42,250 nt of DNA, from NCBI RefSeq assembly GCF_003992115.1, contig NZ_RQUX01000021.1, positions 1-42,250 of the forward strand. The letters run 5' to 3'. The position numbers were made by a program, and so were the translations under genes. The stretch is from Veillonella ratti (GTDB taxonomy: Bacteria > Bacillota > Negativicutes > Veillonellales > Veillonellaceae). Below the pieces are notes generated by a model that did not search any database, was not told the origin of the DNA, and saw only the letters and a list, made by a program, of their open reading frames with translations. The first letter of the stretch is position 1. Every line of letters begins with the position of its first letter. Positions 25,330 through 33,922 of this stretch are shown piece by piece.

Positions 25330-26079
25330 TTTGTCGGCCATGATTTCATGCCACTTCTTCGTGTAACTCTCGATATCGGGCTGTTCCATCGTTTCCGTCA
25401 TGACACAGATGCCTGCATAAGCCTTCGGAAGTTGCGGGTAGGTAGTAAAGTTGATACCGCCGATGCCGTGAATCGGAATTCGGTGAGTGGCCGCCAATTC
25501 AAGGATATGTCGGCATTCTTCCGTATTACGAGGCGTAAGACCCGGTTTACACCGGGACGGAAAGAGATGGCCCAGGACCAGCCAATCGGCTCCATGAGTG
25601 ATTGCCGCTTTGGCTTCGAGTAACGAGTGAACGGACACGCCGAATGGCAATGGGGTGGGGCGAAGCGTTTTTTGACTTAAAACACCGTCTGTTACGGTTT
25701 GAGCTGTCGCCTCAATGCATTCCGCTACCGACAGTTGCACCGGCAAGTTATACTTAACGGCCAAGTCGATATGATGGCTCACTATAAGTTGTACGCCTGC
25801 CTTGTTTGCTATCGGCAATAGTTCTGTCAGCAGCTTTTCGTAGTCTTGTACTGGCAGTTCTTTGGCGCGTAGTAGCACATTGTCCGGCTTGGCGCAGATG
25901 AGTGTTTTTAAATAGGCCGTGGCCGAATTAGTGGAATTGCTTTTTTTCAAAAACTCATAGAGTGCCGGCAAGTGGGTGACATAGGTCAGCTTCTTAGGCG
26001 CTAGTGGGCTTACCTGTTTCTTGGCCGCTACTCCGGTATTCATAGTAGCTTTATTTGTATTAGACTCTGATGTGGTCAT
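25327..26079 (-). CDS. TenI/ThiE-family protein (thiazole tautomerase or thiamine phosphate synthase)
   Basis: A 250-residue TIM-barrel protein of the ThiE/TenI family, last gene of the thi operon. It has L-L-R-A-K-E-L, the late G-H-L-F segment with C-K-P-G-L-T-P-R and G-I-G-G-I-N, close to TenI. G-V-S-V-H151 keeps the His that TenI uses to aromatise the thiazole. The ThiE substrate motifs (N-D-R and G-Q-x-D) are replaced by S-H-H and Q-L-S-V, so a TenI role is more likely than ThiE. An N-terminal extension of about 30 residues is Ser/Thr/Lys-rich. The ATG overlaps the end of thiH by 20 bases. Confidence 0.85.
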   Translation of the reverse strand: MTTSESNTNKATMNTGVAAKKQVSPLAPKKLTYVTHLPALYEFLKKSNSTNSATAYLKTLICAKPDNVLLRAKELPVQDYEKLLTELLPIANKAGVQLIVSHHIDLAVKYNLPVQLSVAECIEATAQTVTDGVLSQKTLRPTPLPFGVSVHSLLEAKAAITHGADWLVLGHLFPSRCKPGLTPRNTEECRHILELAATHRIPIHGIGGINFTTYPQLPKAYAGICVMTETMEQPDIESYTKKWHEIMADK

Positions 26080-27298
26080 GGTACACTACCTGCAACCCCA
26101 GTTTTTGAATATCCTCATGCATTTCGGGGACACTTCGGGTATCGCTAATGTCAAACTGGTCGCTACTGCGATGTTTATTACTTGCGCTGTGGCCGCCTAC
26201 ATCCACTTGAACGCCGGCGGATACTTTAGTGGCACAAATATTCATGACTGCATTGCGGAACTCACGACTTTCACGGCTGGATACGGTAATTTGTGCTTGC
26301 GGTACAAATAAACGATAGGCACACATGATTTGTAAGAAGTCGCGGTCGCTCACTAAATGGTTGAAGTGTCCGAGCTCACCGTTAACCGGACGCAAGCGTG
26401 GTACGGAAAAACTGAGTTCAGCAGCCGGGAAGGCTTGCTGGGTACTCCAGACGTGAAGCCCGGTGGCTAAGGCATCGTAGCGGAAATTGCTAAGACCTAA
26501 TAGAGCGGCAAAGCCGGCGCCTCTAAAGCCGCTGTTCAAGGCTCGTTCCTGGGCATAGAAACGGTATGGGAAGGATCGTTTATTGCCGTAAGGGTGGTAA
26601 TATTCGTAGGCTTTGAGGTCGTATGACTCTTGGAAGACGGTAATAAAGTCCGCGCCCGCTTGATGGAGAATTTCGTAGTCCGCTTGATTGGCCGGATAGA
26701 TTTCTATGCCGATGTTGGCGAAATATGGTTTGGCCAGTTCGAGGGCGGATGCAATATATTCGATGGAAGAGCGTGATTCCGATTCACCGGTTAAAAATAA
26801 AATTTCTTGTAAGCCTGTTTGGGCAATGCTTTCCAACTCGCGTTTGACATCATCCATGGAAAGTTGGGCTCGTTTAATCGTTTGCTTGCTGTTAAAACCA
26901 CAGTAACGACAACCGTTATGGCAGTAGTTGGCGATATAGAGGGGCGTGAATAGTTGCACGTTATTGCCGAAGCGAGCCCTGGTTAAGGTTTTGGCTTTTT
27001 GCGCCATCGCCTCCAAATAGGGAGCAGCAGCTGTACTGAGGAGGGCCATAAAATCTTCCGGTTCCAATGTGTCTTTGGTCAAGGCTTGCTCTACATGGTT
27101 GGCGGTAAAGTTTTTATCAGAAAAGCTGTTTTTAGTATTCAGTACATAGTTGAGCCGTGTCATATCCAATTGGTCCATGGACGAAGTGTAGGCCATGATG
27201 TCATTTTTTAATATGGCTTCGTCGTCAGGCGTGGTCGTTTTGATGTGGCCGTTGAGCCTGGGCGGCATCATATGACGAAGATTAGGTAATATATTCAT
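26060..27298 (-). CDS. thiH: 2-iminoacetate synthase ThiH (radical SAM)
   Basis: Cleaves tyrosine to dehydroglycine (2-iminoacetate) and p-cresol for thiazole synthesis by ThiG, the anaerobic alternative to ThiO. The 412-residue protein has the radical SAM cluster motif C126-H-N-G-C130-R-Y-C133, followed by G-E-S-E and the C-terminal S-S-R-E-S-x-E-F-R segment of the ThiH family. A ribosome site AGGAGAT precedes the ATG. It is separated from thiG by 119 bases, unusually wide for this operon. Confidence 0.95.
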   Translation of the reverse strand: MNILPNLRHMMPPRLNGHIKTTTPDDEAILKNDIMAYTSSMDQLDMTRLNYVLNTKNSFSDKNFTANHVEQALTKDTLEPEDFMALLSTAAAPYLEAMAQKAKTLTRARFGNNVQLFTPLYIANYCHNGCRYCGFNSKQTIKRAQLSMDDVKRELESIAQTGLQEILFLTGESESRSSIEYIASALELAKPYFANIGIEIYPANQADYEILHQAGADFITVFQESYDLKAYEYYHPYGNKRSFPYRFYAQERALNSGFRGAGFAALLGLSNFRYDALATGLHVWSTQQAFPAAELSFSVPRLRPVNGELGHFNHLVSDRDFLQIMCAYRLFVPQAQITVSSRESREFRNAVMNICATKVSAGVQVDVGGHSASNKHRSSDQFDISDTRSVPEMHEDIQKLGLQVVYHDHIRV

Positions 27299-27334
27299 TA
27301 TGATCTCCTAAATTATTGAGCTTCAGTTTATTTG

Positions 27335-27354
27335 CGCATTAGGAAAGTAATGCG
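27335..27354 (-). other. Hairpin in the thiG-thiH gap
   Basis: CGCATTA and TAATGCG form a perfect 7-bp stem with a 6-base loop, with no T run. It may be an mRNA processing or stabilising element. The rest of 27299-27417 shows no gene remnant I can identify. Confidence 0.45.
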
Positions 27355-27417
27355 GTAATCAATGTGGGAAGAACTTGTTTCTAAAGGTGCGCACGTAATC
27401 ATTTCATGTGTAGGCGC

Positions 27418-28242
27418 TTAATCGTTTAAGAATCCGGTGAGCGGACTGGATGCTTCCGCTTGGTCTGTAATGACGCGCCCGGTTTTGCCAAGGTACGCCA
27501 GGCGATCGGCTTCGATGGCCAGGCGGAAAGCTTTGCACATTTGCGCTACATTACCGGCCGTAGCAATAGCCGTATTGCACATGATGGCGGTGACGCCCAT
27601 TTCCATGGCTTCACACGCTTCCGACGGTTTGCCGATGCCAGCGTCAACGATGATTGGCAGATCAGTGCTTTGAAGGACGATGTCGATGAAGGCTTTGGTG
27701 CAAAGGCCACGGTTACTGCCAATCGGTGCGGCTAATGGCATGATGGCAGCAGCGCCGGCTTCTTTGAGAGCCTTAGTGGCATAATAATCGGGATACATAT
27801 AGGGAAGTACGACAAAGCCTTTATCAGCCAACATTTTGGTGGCGCGAATCGTTTCTTAATTGTCCGGTAGGAGCCAACGGGCATCGCTGATAATTTCCAC
27901 TTTGACAAAATCGCCGCAGCCCATGGCACGGGACAGTTCGGCGATGCGGACAGCTTCTTCCGCGGTGCGGGCACCGGATGTATTCGGCAATAAGGTGATA
28001 TCTTTAGGCATGAAGTCTAAAATATTTTCCTGTCCGTCCGGGGTAGCACGGCGAAGGGCCAAGGTTATAATCTGAGCCTTGCCTTCTTCGGCAACGGCTT
28101 TTATAAGGGGCAGTGAAAACTTGCCAGAACCTAAGATAAGGCGGGAAGAAAATGTTTTGCCACCCAGCGTGAAGGTGTCGCCTTCCGGTGTAAATTTAGA
28201 ACTTGGTTCGATGGTGGCCTGTTGTGAGGCTGTTGTTGACAT
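27418..28242 (-). pseudogene. thiG: Thiazole synthase ThiG interrupted by an in-frame stop
   Basis: ThiG assembles the thiazole ring from deoxyxylulose phosphate, dehydroglycine and ThiS thiocarboxylate. The gene would encode 274 residues, slightly longer than usual because of a 25-residue N-terminal extension. The first 128 codons include L-I-L-G-S-G-K-F, L-P-N-T-S-G and F-V-K-V-E-I. Then a TAA (27856-27858) stops translation inside the conserved segment L-L-P-D-N-[stop]-E-T-I-R-A-T. The same frame continues intact for 138 more codons from M-L-A-D-K-G (ATG 27832-27834) to the end, including P-L-A-A-P-I-G-S and D-A-G-I-G-K-P. No ribosome site precedes the internal ATG. A single substitution from a sense codon such as TAT, CAA or GAA would explain it; so would a sequencing error. 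Confidence 0.85.
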
Positions 28243-28246
28243 AGTG

Positions 28247-29038
28247 TCACTCCTTTTGAGTCAGTAATAAATGTAAGAGCATGGTTGCTTCGTGAGCGGC
28301 GCAGAGCATGACACGCGGGGCCAAAAGTCCGAGGGTGCTTTCGCTGTGGCCGTCACCCGTTTGGTAATAGCGGCTGAATAATTCTTTAGTTTGTACCGTA
28401 TTCGGATGGTCGTAACCGCTGACGCCACTGGCACCGATTAACGTTGTTGCGGGATAGTGCGTTAGTACATAGCTTGTTAATTCCGCTTTGTTTTCAGCCG
28501 AGTCGAAGGCTTCGATGATGTAGGGGAAGCCTTTTAAATAGTTGTCGTAATTGTTACTGTGAATCGTGTCGTGAATAGCGTTGACCTTAATGAATGGATT
28601 GATGCGGTGAAGAATGGCTTTTAAGGCTACAACTTTCGGTTTGCCCAAATCCGTCATTTCATAAGCTTGGCGACCGAGGTTCGTAATGTCTACCACATCT
28701 TTGTCGATGATGGTGAGTTCGCCGATGCCAAGCCGCGCAAGGCTAATGGCGATATGTGAGCCGAGACCGCCGGCACCGCAGATCGGAACATGACTTTGTT
28801 TGAGACACCCATAAATTTTGGTGCCGTACCGTGCGTTCCATACCGCATCGTACGTTGCTTCATCGGGCGCTTCGGTGCGTGACACGCGTAATAAAGCGTC
28901 GCCTTCTTTGAGGGGTGTTGCACCATCGACGGCGAAGCCGTTCAGTAACCAAAGGTCATCACTGCCGTTGGTGATAATATTCGCCGTAACCGAGTCGGGA
29001 GCTACCGACCGGGATTGGCCGTTTACTGTAATATTCAT
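28247..29038 (-). CDS. thiF: ThiS adenylyltransferase ThiF with N-terminal ThiS-like domain
   Basis: Activates the C terminus of ThiS by adenylation before sulfur transfer. The 263-residue protein has an E1-like Rossmann domain from about residue 75, with G88-A-G-G-L-G-S94, I-D-K-D-V-V-D-I-T-N-L-G-R-Q and D-S-A-E-N-K. Residues 1-55 look like a beta-grasp ThiS-type domain (M-N-I-T-V-N-G ... L-x-E-G-D-A-L) without the terminal Gly-Gly. The zinc C-x-x-C pairs of E. coli ThiF are absent, as in the shorter Firmicute family. The ATG shares its A-T-G with the TGA of thiS (TGATG), so translation is coupled. Confidence 0.92.
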   Translation of the reverse strand: MNITVNGQSRSVAPDSVTANIITNGSDDLWLLNGFAVDGATPLKEGDALLRVSRTEAPDEATYDAVWNARYGTKIYGCLKQSHVPICGAGGLGSHIAISLARLGIGELTIIDKDVVDITNLGRQAYEMTDLGKPKVVALKAILHRINPFIKVNAIHDTIHSNNYDNYLKGFPYIIEAFDSAENKAELTSYVLTHYPATTLIGASGVSGYDHPNTVQTKELFSRYYQTGDGHSESTLGLLAPRVMLCAAHEATMLLHLLLTQKE

Positions 29039-29232
29039 CAGCCGCCTCCTACGAAGTGAACAATTTCCAGCGTGTCGCTGTCCAGTAACCAAGTTGATTC
29101 GAATTCGCTTTGCGGAATGATGATGCGGTTTCGCTCCACCACAACGCGTTTGGAATTGTAGCCCGCAGTTTCGAGAAAGGCGGAAACTGTCACAGATTCC
29201 GTGAGCGTTTGTTCTTTGCCGTTGACGATCAT
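29038..29232 (-). CDS. thiS: Sulfur carrier protein ThiS
   Basis: A 64-residue beta-grasp sulfur carrier ending in G-G-G; the C-terminal Gly-Gly becomes the thiocarboxylate that donates sulfur to the thiazole. It begins M-I-V-N-G-K-E. The ATG at 29230-29232 is chosen because AAGGAGG (minus strand) lies 5 bases upstream; an upstream in-frame start would fall within the terminator hairpin. It is the first gene of the operon. Confidence 0.93.
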   Translation of the reverse strand: MIVNGKEQTLTESVTVSAFLETAGYNSKRVVVERNRIIIPQSEFESTWLLDSDTLEIVHFVGGG

Positions 29233-29246
29233 GGATGCCTCCTTAT

Positions 29247-29299
29247 AAAAAAAGACATGAAGGGAGAGCACCCTTTTGGTGGTGCTCCCCCTTCATGTC
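29247..29299 (-). terminator. Strong intrinsic terminator immediately upstream of thiS
   Basis: On the minus strand an 11-bp perfect stem (29254-29264 with 29289-29299) continues after one mismatch into a 7-bp stem (29266-29272 with 29281-29287), with an 8-base loop, followed by seven T (29247-29253). The T run ends 2 bases before the thiS ribosome site. Transcription into the operon must pass it, so it probably acts as an attenuator. No T run follows on the plus strand. Confidence 0.8.
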
Positions 29300-29318
29300 A
29301 TGGTTATATATTGATTTC

Positions 29319-29346
29319 AGTATAGCAGAGTTTTGAGAATGGGCAA
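29319..29346 (-). promoter_or_regulatory. Promoter of the thi operon
   Basis: On the minus strand TTGCCC (29341-29346), 16 bases, and TATACT (29319-29324) preceded by TGC (extended -10). The predicted start is near 29311, about ten bases before the terminator hairpin. Confidence 0.5.
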
Positions 29347-29406
29347 AGTGATTTTTCAAAAATTTTTTTCAGCCATTGTCCGGGAAATATTTTTTGCAAA
29401 ATATTT

Positions 29407-29435
29407 TTGACAAAGCAATTTTATAATGATATAAT
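29407..29435 (+). promoter_or_regulatory. rpoBC promoter
   Basis: TTGACA (29407-29412) and TATAAT (29430-29435) with a 17-base spacer, and TGA before the -10: consensus in all three elements. It gives a leader of about 295 bases to rpoB. Confidence 0.75.
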
Positions 29436-29533
29436 ACTAAATTGCAAATGTACTCAGATATATATTGATTAATGTATAATATTATTTTATAGGCGTACGA
29501 ATGCGTCGTATAAATTAAGGAGTACTCAATAAT

Positions 29534-29620
29534 ATGACTATAACATCGTTACTGATAAAGGGTAAATCTTCCAAGGTTGTGTTAACCGAAGGCGAAGCAA
29601 GGTTCAAAATAAAAAAATGA
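29534..29620 (+). CDS. Possible 28-residue leader peptide upstream of rpoB
   Basis: An ATG at 29534 with AAGGAG at 29517-29522 opens a 28-codon frame ending in TGA at 29618-29620. The peptide is basic, with K-G-K-S-S-K-V-V-L-T and ending F-K-I-K-K. Codons near the end form the left arm of the hairpin at 29595-29631 and the stop lies in its loop, so ribosome movement could affect that hairpin. It matches nothing I recognise. The rather long spacing to the ribosome site (11 bases) lowers confidence. Confidence 0.35.
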   Translation: MTITSLLIKGKSSKVVLTEGEARFKIKK

Positions 29621-29631
29621 GAGCCTTGCTT
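29595..29631 (+). other. Hairpin in the rpoB leader
   Basis: AAGCAAGG (29595-29602) pairs with CCTTGCTT (29624-29631) around a 21-base A-rich loop, followed by ATTTTGT, a poor T tract. It overlaps the end of the possible leader peptide. The sequence GTTAAC also occurs on both sides (29581 and about 29645). Confidence 0.5.
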
Positions 29632-29737
29632 ATTTTGTCATTGCGTTAACAGGAAAACTGAGACCTGGATTTTTGTCTGATGTCATACCGTTATAGAATA
29701 GAAGGTAAGCCAATTGAAATGAGGGGTGAAAGCTGGT

Positions 29738-32700
29738 ATGTTCAAACCTGAGAAGGTAGGTAAAAGAACGCGTTATACGTATGCTAAAATTAACGAAGTT
29801 CTAGAAATGCCACATTTGTTGGACGTGCAACGCAAGTCTTATGAGTGGTTTTTGGAGAGCGGTTTACAAAATATTTTTGACGATATTTCTCCGATTAAAG
29901 ACAATTCAGGTAATTTAGTGCTTTCTTTTGAAGGATTTAGCCTTGGGGAGCCAAAATATGATATTAATGAATGTAAAAACCGTGATGCTACCTATGCAGC
30001 ACCATTGCGCGTTAACGTTCGTTTGATTAATAATGATCCTGAAAACCAGGATATTAAAGAGCAGGAAGTTTTCATGGGCGACTTCCCGTTGATGACCGAA
30101 ACCGGTACATTCATCATCAACGGTGCGGAACGTGTTATCGTATCTCAGCTCGTTCGTTCCCCGGGTGTATATTATACTCGTGAAATTGATACTATGGGTA
30201 ACCGCTTGTACGGTTCCACAGTAATTCCTAACCGTGGTGCTTGGATCGAGCTCGAAACGGATGCTAATGAAATCGTGTCTGTACGTATCGACCGTAACCG
30301 CAAATTACCGGCTACAATTTTAGTACGTGCCCTTGGGTGGAGCACGGATGAATCCATTTTGGAATTGTTCTGGAATGGTGAAACTGACGAAGAAGGCAAT
30401 CGCGTATACGACGAACGCTTACTCCGCACGCTTGAAAAAGATACAACCGAATCTTCCGAAGAAGCATTGGTTGAAATTTACAAAAAATTACGTCCGGGCG
30501 AACCGCCTACAGTAGAAAGTGCTCGTAATTTATTCGATAATTTATTCTTCGATCCTCGTCGTTATGATTTGGCGCGCGTAGGTCGTTATAAATTGAATAA
30601 AAAATTAGGCTGGCGTCAACGTATGTTGGGTCAGACTTTGGCTCAGCCAATCGTAAACATGGAAACCGGCGAAATTATCGTTGATGCTGATACAGTAATG
30701 AACGAAGAACAGCTCGATATCGTTGCTAATAGCGGCGTTTTCAGCGGTGAAGGTTTTGCGGAATTCTATGTGAAGAGCTCTGAAGGTCATTCCTTCAAAG
30801 TTATCTGCAATAACAGCAACTTACCGTTTGAACATCGTACGGTAACTCGCGAAGATATGATTGCCAACATCAGCTACTTGTTAAACTTGATGGATGGTGT
30901 TGGTCATGTGGACGATATCGACCACTTGGGTAACCGTCGTTTGCGTTGCGTAGGCGAATTGTTACAGAACCAATTCCGTATCGGTTTAACTCGTATGGAA
31001 CGAGTTGTGCGTGAACGTATGACGATTCAAGACAATGCTATGATTACGCCACAGGCGCTCATCAACATTCGTCCGGTAGTAGCGGCTATTAAAGAATTCT
31101 TCGGTTCCTCTCAGTTGTCCCAGTTCATGGACCAGACTAACCCACTTGGCGAATTGACTCATAAACGTCGTTTGTCCGCATTGGGACCTGGCGGTTTGTC
31201 TCGTGAACGTGCGGGCTTCGAAGTTCGTGACGTGCATCACTCCCACTATGGTCGTATGTGTCCGATCGAAACGCCTGAAGGTCCGAACATCGGCTTGATT
31301 TCTTCCCTTTCCAACTATGCGAAAGTTAATGAATTCGGCTTTATTGAAGCGCCATATCGTCGTGTAGAAAAAATCTACGGTACCGGCGATGACGCTAACA
31401 AAATCATTAAAGTACAAGTTACGGATCAGGTTGTGTACATGACTGCCGACGAAGAAGAAGGCATGACCATTGCACAGGCTAACTCCATTCTCGATGATGA
31501 AGGTAACTTCGTAGATACTCATATCGCTTGTCGTCGCGGTTCTGAAGTCCTTGAAGTAGCTCCTGAAAAAGTTGACTACATGGACGTTAGTCCGAAGGAA
31601 GTTGTTTCCATCGGTACCGCTATGATTCCATTCCTCGAAAACGACGATGCCAACCGTGCCTTGATGGGGGCGAACATGCAGCGTCAGGCCGTGCCTTTGC
31701 TTCGCGCTCAGGCTCCGCTTGTAGGTACCGGTATGGAATACAAAGCCGCTACTGACTCCGGCGTTTGCGTACTTGCTAAAGAAGAAGGTATCGTTACTCG
31801 TTGTTGGGGTAATGAAATCCATGTACAGCGCGACAACGGTCGTGTTGACGTTTACAAATTGAATAAATTCCTTCGTTCCAACCAATCCACATGTTTCAAC
31901 CAGAAACCAATCGTATTCCGCGGCGACCGCGTTGTTAAAGGTCAGGTATTGGCTGACGGCCCGGCTACCGACGGCGGTGAATTGGCACTTGGTTTTAACG
32001 TGCTCGTGGCGTTCATGCCTTGGGAAGGTTACAACTACGAAGATGCTATCTTGCTTAGTGAAGAACTTTGCAAAGAAGATATTTATACATCCATTCACAT
32101 TGAAGAATACGAATGTGATGCGCGTGACACCAAATTAGGTGCCGAAGAAATTACTCGTGAATTACCGAATACGGGCGATGACAATCTTCGCAATTTGGAC
32201 GAAGAAGGTATCATCTGCATCGGTGCGGAAGTTCATCCGGGGGATATCTTAGTTGGTAAAGTTACACCAAAAGGTGAAACAGAATTAACGCCGGAAGAAC
32301 GCTTATTGCGTGCCATCTTCGGTGACAAAGAACGTGAAGTTCGTGATACTTCGCTTCGTGTACCACATGGTGAATCCGGTAAAATCGTTGACGTTAAAGT
32401 CTTCACTCGTGAAAACGGTGATGAATTACAACCGGGCGTTAATAAATTAGTTCGTGTATATATTGCACAAAAACGTAAAATCCACGAAGGCGATAAAATG
32501 GCCGGTCGTCATGGTAACAAGGGTGTCGTTTCCCGCGTAATGCGTCAGGAAGACATGCCATTCTTGCCGGACGGCACACCGGTTCAAATCGTATTGAACC
32601 CATTGGGCGTACCTTCTCGTATGAACATCGGTCAGGTATTGGAAACTCACCTCGGTTGGGCTGTTCAGGGTCTCGGCATGCAGATTAAAGCTACGGACCT

Positions 32701-33889
32701 GAAGATTCAAAATGTATTGAACCAAGCGAAAGCCGACAGCCGTTATTGGGATAATATCGACCGTATTAAAGAATTGTACGGCGAAATGGACGCTTTAAAA
32801 GCTAAAGTGGCGGAAAACGTAACAGTTGCCCATCTTGATGTGGACAGTGAAATCGATGCACGCCGTGAAGAAGCGTTGAGCTTAATTTATACGGAAGCAC
32901 AGAACCAATTAGCTGAACTCGGTGGCCGCGAACGTTATGACGAATTGCGCGCTATCGAAAAAGAATACAGCGATGCTGAAATTGAATATTTTGACGATGA
33001 AGAACAAGCTCCGGAAATGGAAGAGTCTTTACAGATTGAATTAAAAGAAATTTCCGTAGTTGTTGATATCATCGATGCTATTGAATCGGCACGTGAAAAA
33101 CGCGAAGAAATCCGCAAAGATTTGGAATCTTACGGTTATGACTACGAAACTTACGGCATGCCAAAACCTGATGTAGCCGGTATCCATATCGCTACACCGG
33201 TATTTGACGGCGCGCACGAAAGTGACGTGTTCGATACCCTTCGTATTGCCGGCAAAAACGATGACGGTAAAACCGTATTGTATGACGGTCGTACCGGGGA
33301 ACCGATGGATAACAAAGTTACCGTTGGTTATGTATATATGTTAAAACTTCACCATTTGGTTGATGATAAGATTCATGCCCGTTCAACCGGTCCTTACTCC
33401 TTAGTAACGCAACAGCCATTGGGTGGTAAAGCTCAGTTCGGCGGTCAGCGTTTCGGGGAAATGGAAGTATGGGCGTTGGAAGCCTATGGTGCAGCGTATA
33501 CCTTGCAGGAATTGCTCACTGTTAAGTCTGATGACGTGGTAGGTCGTGTGAAAGCATACGAAAAGATTGTTAAAGGTGAAAATATTCCTGAACCGGGCGT
33601 GCCGGAATCTTTCAAAGTATTGCTTAAAGAACTTCAGAGTATCGGTCTTGATGTGAAGATTTTGAACGAAGATCAAGAAGAAGTTGTAATCAAAGAACTT
33701 GATGATGACGATGATGTAGATACGAATGAAGATGAAATCAAAGAAGTAATGGAAGGCTCAGATGCAGTAGCTGACGATACGGAAGAAGCGAATGTTATCG
33801 AAGAAGAACCGGTAACGAGCGGAGAAGATGACGACATACTTAGCACAATGGCTACGTATGACGGCGAATCCGAAACTGATGAAGACTAA
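29738..33889 (+). CDS. rpoB: DNA-directed RNA polymerase subunit beta
   Basis: The 1383-residue catalytic subunit. The rifampicin region (about residues 455-500) reads [10 protein letters not shown] and later [12 protein letters not shown], the sensitive sequence. The C-terminal [10 protein letters not shown] and [10 protein letters not shown] segments are normal. It then continues into an acidic tail of roughly 65 residues, with a run of Asp followed by many Glu, beyond the usual end. The ATG at 29738 is preferred over an in-frame GTG at 29726 because GAGGGG (29721-29726) overlaps that GTG. rpoC starts 33 bases after the stop. Confidence 0.98.
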   Translation: MFKPEKVGKRTRYTYAKINEVLEMPHLLDVQRKSYEWFLESGLQNIFDDISPIKDNSGNLVLSFEGFSLGEPKYDINECKNRDATYAAPLRVNVRLINNDPENQDIKEQEVFMGDFPLMTETGTFIINGAERVIVSQLVRSPGVYYTREIDTMGNRLYGSTVIPNRGAWIELETDANEIVSVRIDRNRKLPATILVRALGWSTDESILELFWNGETDEEGNRVYDERLLRTLEKDTTESSEEALVEIYKKLRPGEPPTVESARNLFDNLFFDPRRYDLARVGRYKLNKKLGWRQRMLGQTLAQPIVNMETGEIIVDADTVMNEEQLDIVANSGVFSGEGFAEFYVKSSEGHSFKVICNNSNLPFEHRTVTREDMIANISYLLNLMDGVGHVDDIDHLGNRRLRCVGELLQNQFRIGLTRMERVVRERMTIQDNAMITPQALINIRPVVAAIKEFFGSSQLSQFMDQTNPLGELTHKRRLSALGPGGLSRERAGFEVRDVHHSHYGRMCPIETPEGPNIGLISSLSNYAKVNEFGFIEAPYRRVEKIYGTGDDANKIIKVQVTDQVVYMTADEEEGMTIAQANSILDDEGNFVDTHIACRRGSEVLEVAPEKVDYMDVSPKEVVSIGTAMIPFLENDDANRALMGANMQRQAVPLLRAQAPLVGTGMEYKAATDSGVCVLAKEEGIVTRCWGNEIHVQRDNGRVDVYKLNKFLRSNQSTCFNQKPIVFRGDRVVKGQVLADGPATDGGELALGFNVLVAFMPWEGYNYEDAILLSEELCKEDIYTSIHIEEYECDARDTKLGAEEITRELPNTGDDNLRNLDEEGIICIGAEVHPGDILVGKVTPKGETELTPEERLLRAIFGDKEREVRDTSLRVPHGESGKIVDVKVFTRENGDELQPGVNKLVRVYIAQKRKIHEGDKMAGRHGNKGVVSRVMRQEDMPFLPDGTPVQIVLNPLGVPSRMNIGQVLETHLGWAVQGLGMQIKATDLKIQNVLNQAKADSRYWDNIDRIKELYGEMDALKAKVAENVTVAHLDVDSEIDARREEALSLIYTEAQNQLAELGGRERYDELRAIEKEYSDAEIEYFDDEEQAPEMEESLQIELKEISVVVDIIDAIESAREKREEIRKDLESYGYDYETYGMPKPDVAGIHIATPVFDGAHESDVFDTLRIAGKNDDGKTVLYDGRTGEPMDNKVTVGYVYMLKLHHLVDDKIHARSTGPYSLVTQQPLGGKAQFGGQRFGEMEVWALEAYGAAYTLQELLTVKSDDVVGRVKAYEKIVKGENIPEPGVPESFKVLLKELQSIGLDVKILNEDQEEVVIKELDDDDDVDTNEDEIKEVMEGSDAVADDTEEANVIEEEPVTSGEDDDILSTMATYDGESETDED

Positions 33890-33922
33890 TATTTGAGTAT
33901 CCGAAAGAAGGGAGCGATACTT

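Noticed and set aside
29240-29740. TPP riboswitch for the thi operon
   Set aside because: I looked for the conserved CTGAGA and ACCTGAT segments on the minus strand and did not find them.
31090-31210. Rifampicin-resistance substitutions in rpoB
   Set aside because: The Asp, His and Ser positions of the resistance cluster all carry the sensitive residues.
30986-32098. 370-codon open frame on the minus strand
   Set aside because: It lies entirely inside rpoB in the opposite strand, has no ribosome site or family resemblance, and is explained by the codon bias of rpoB.
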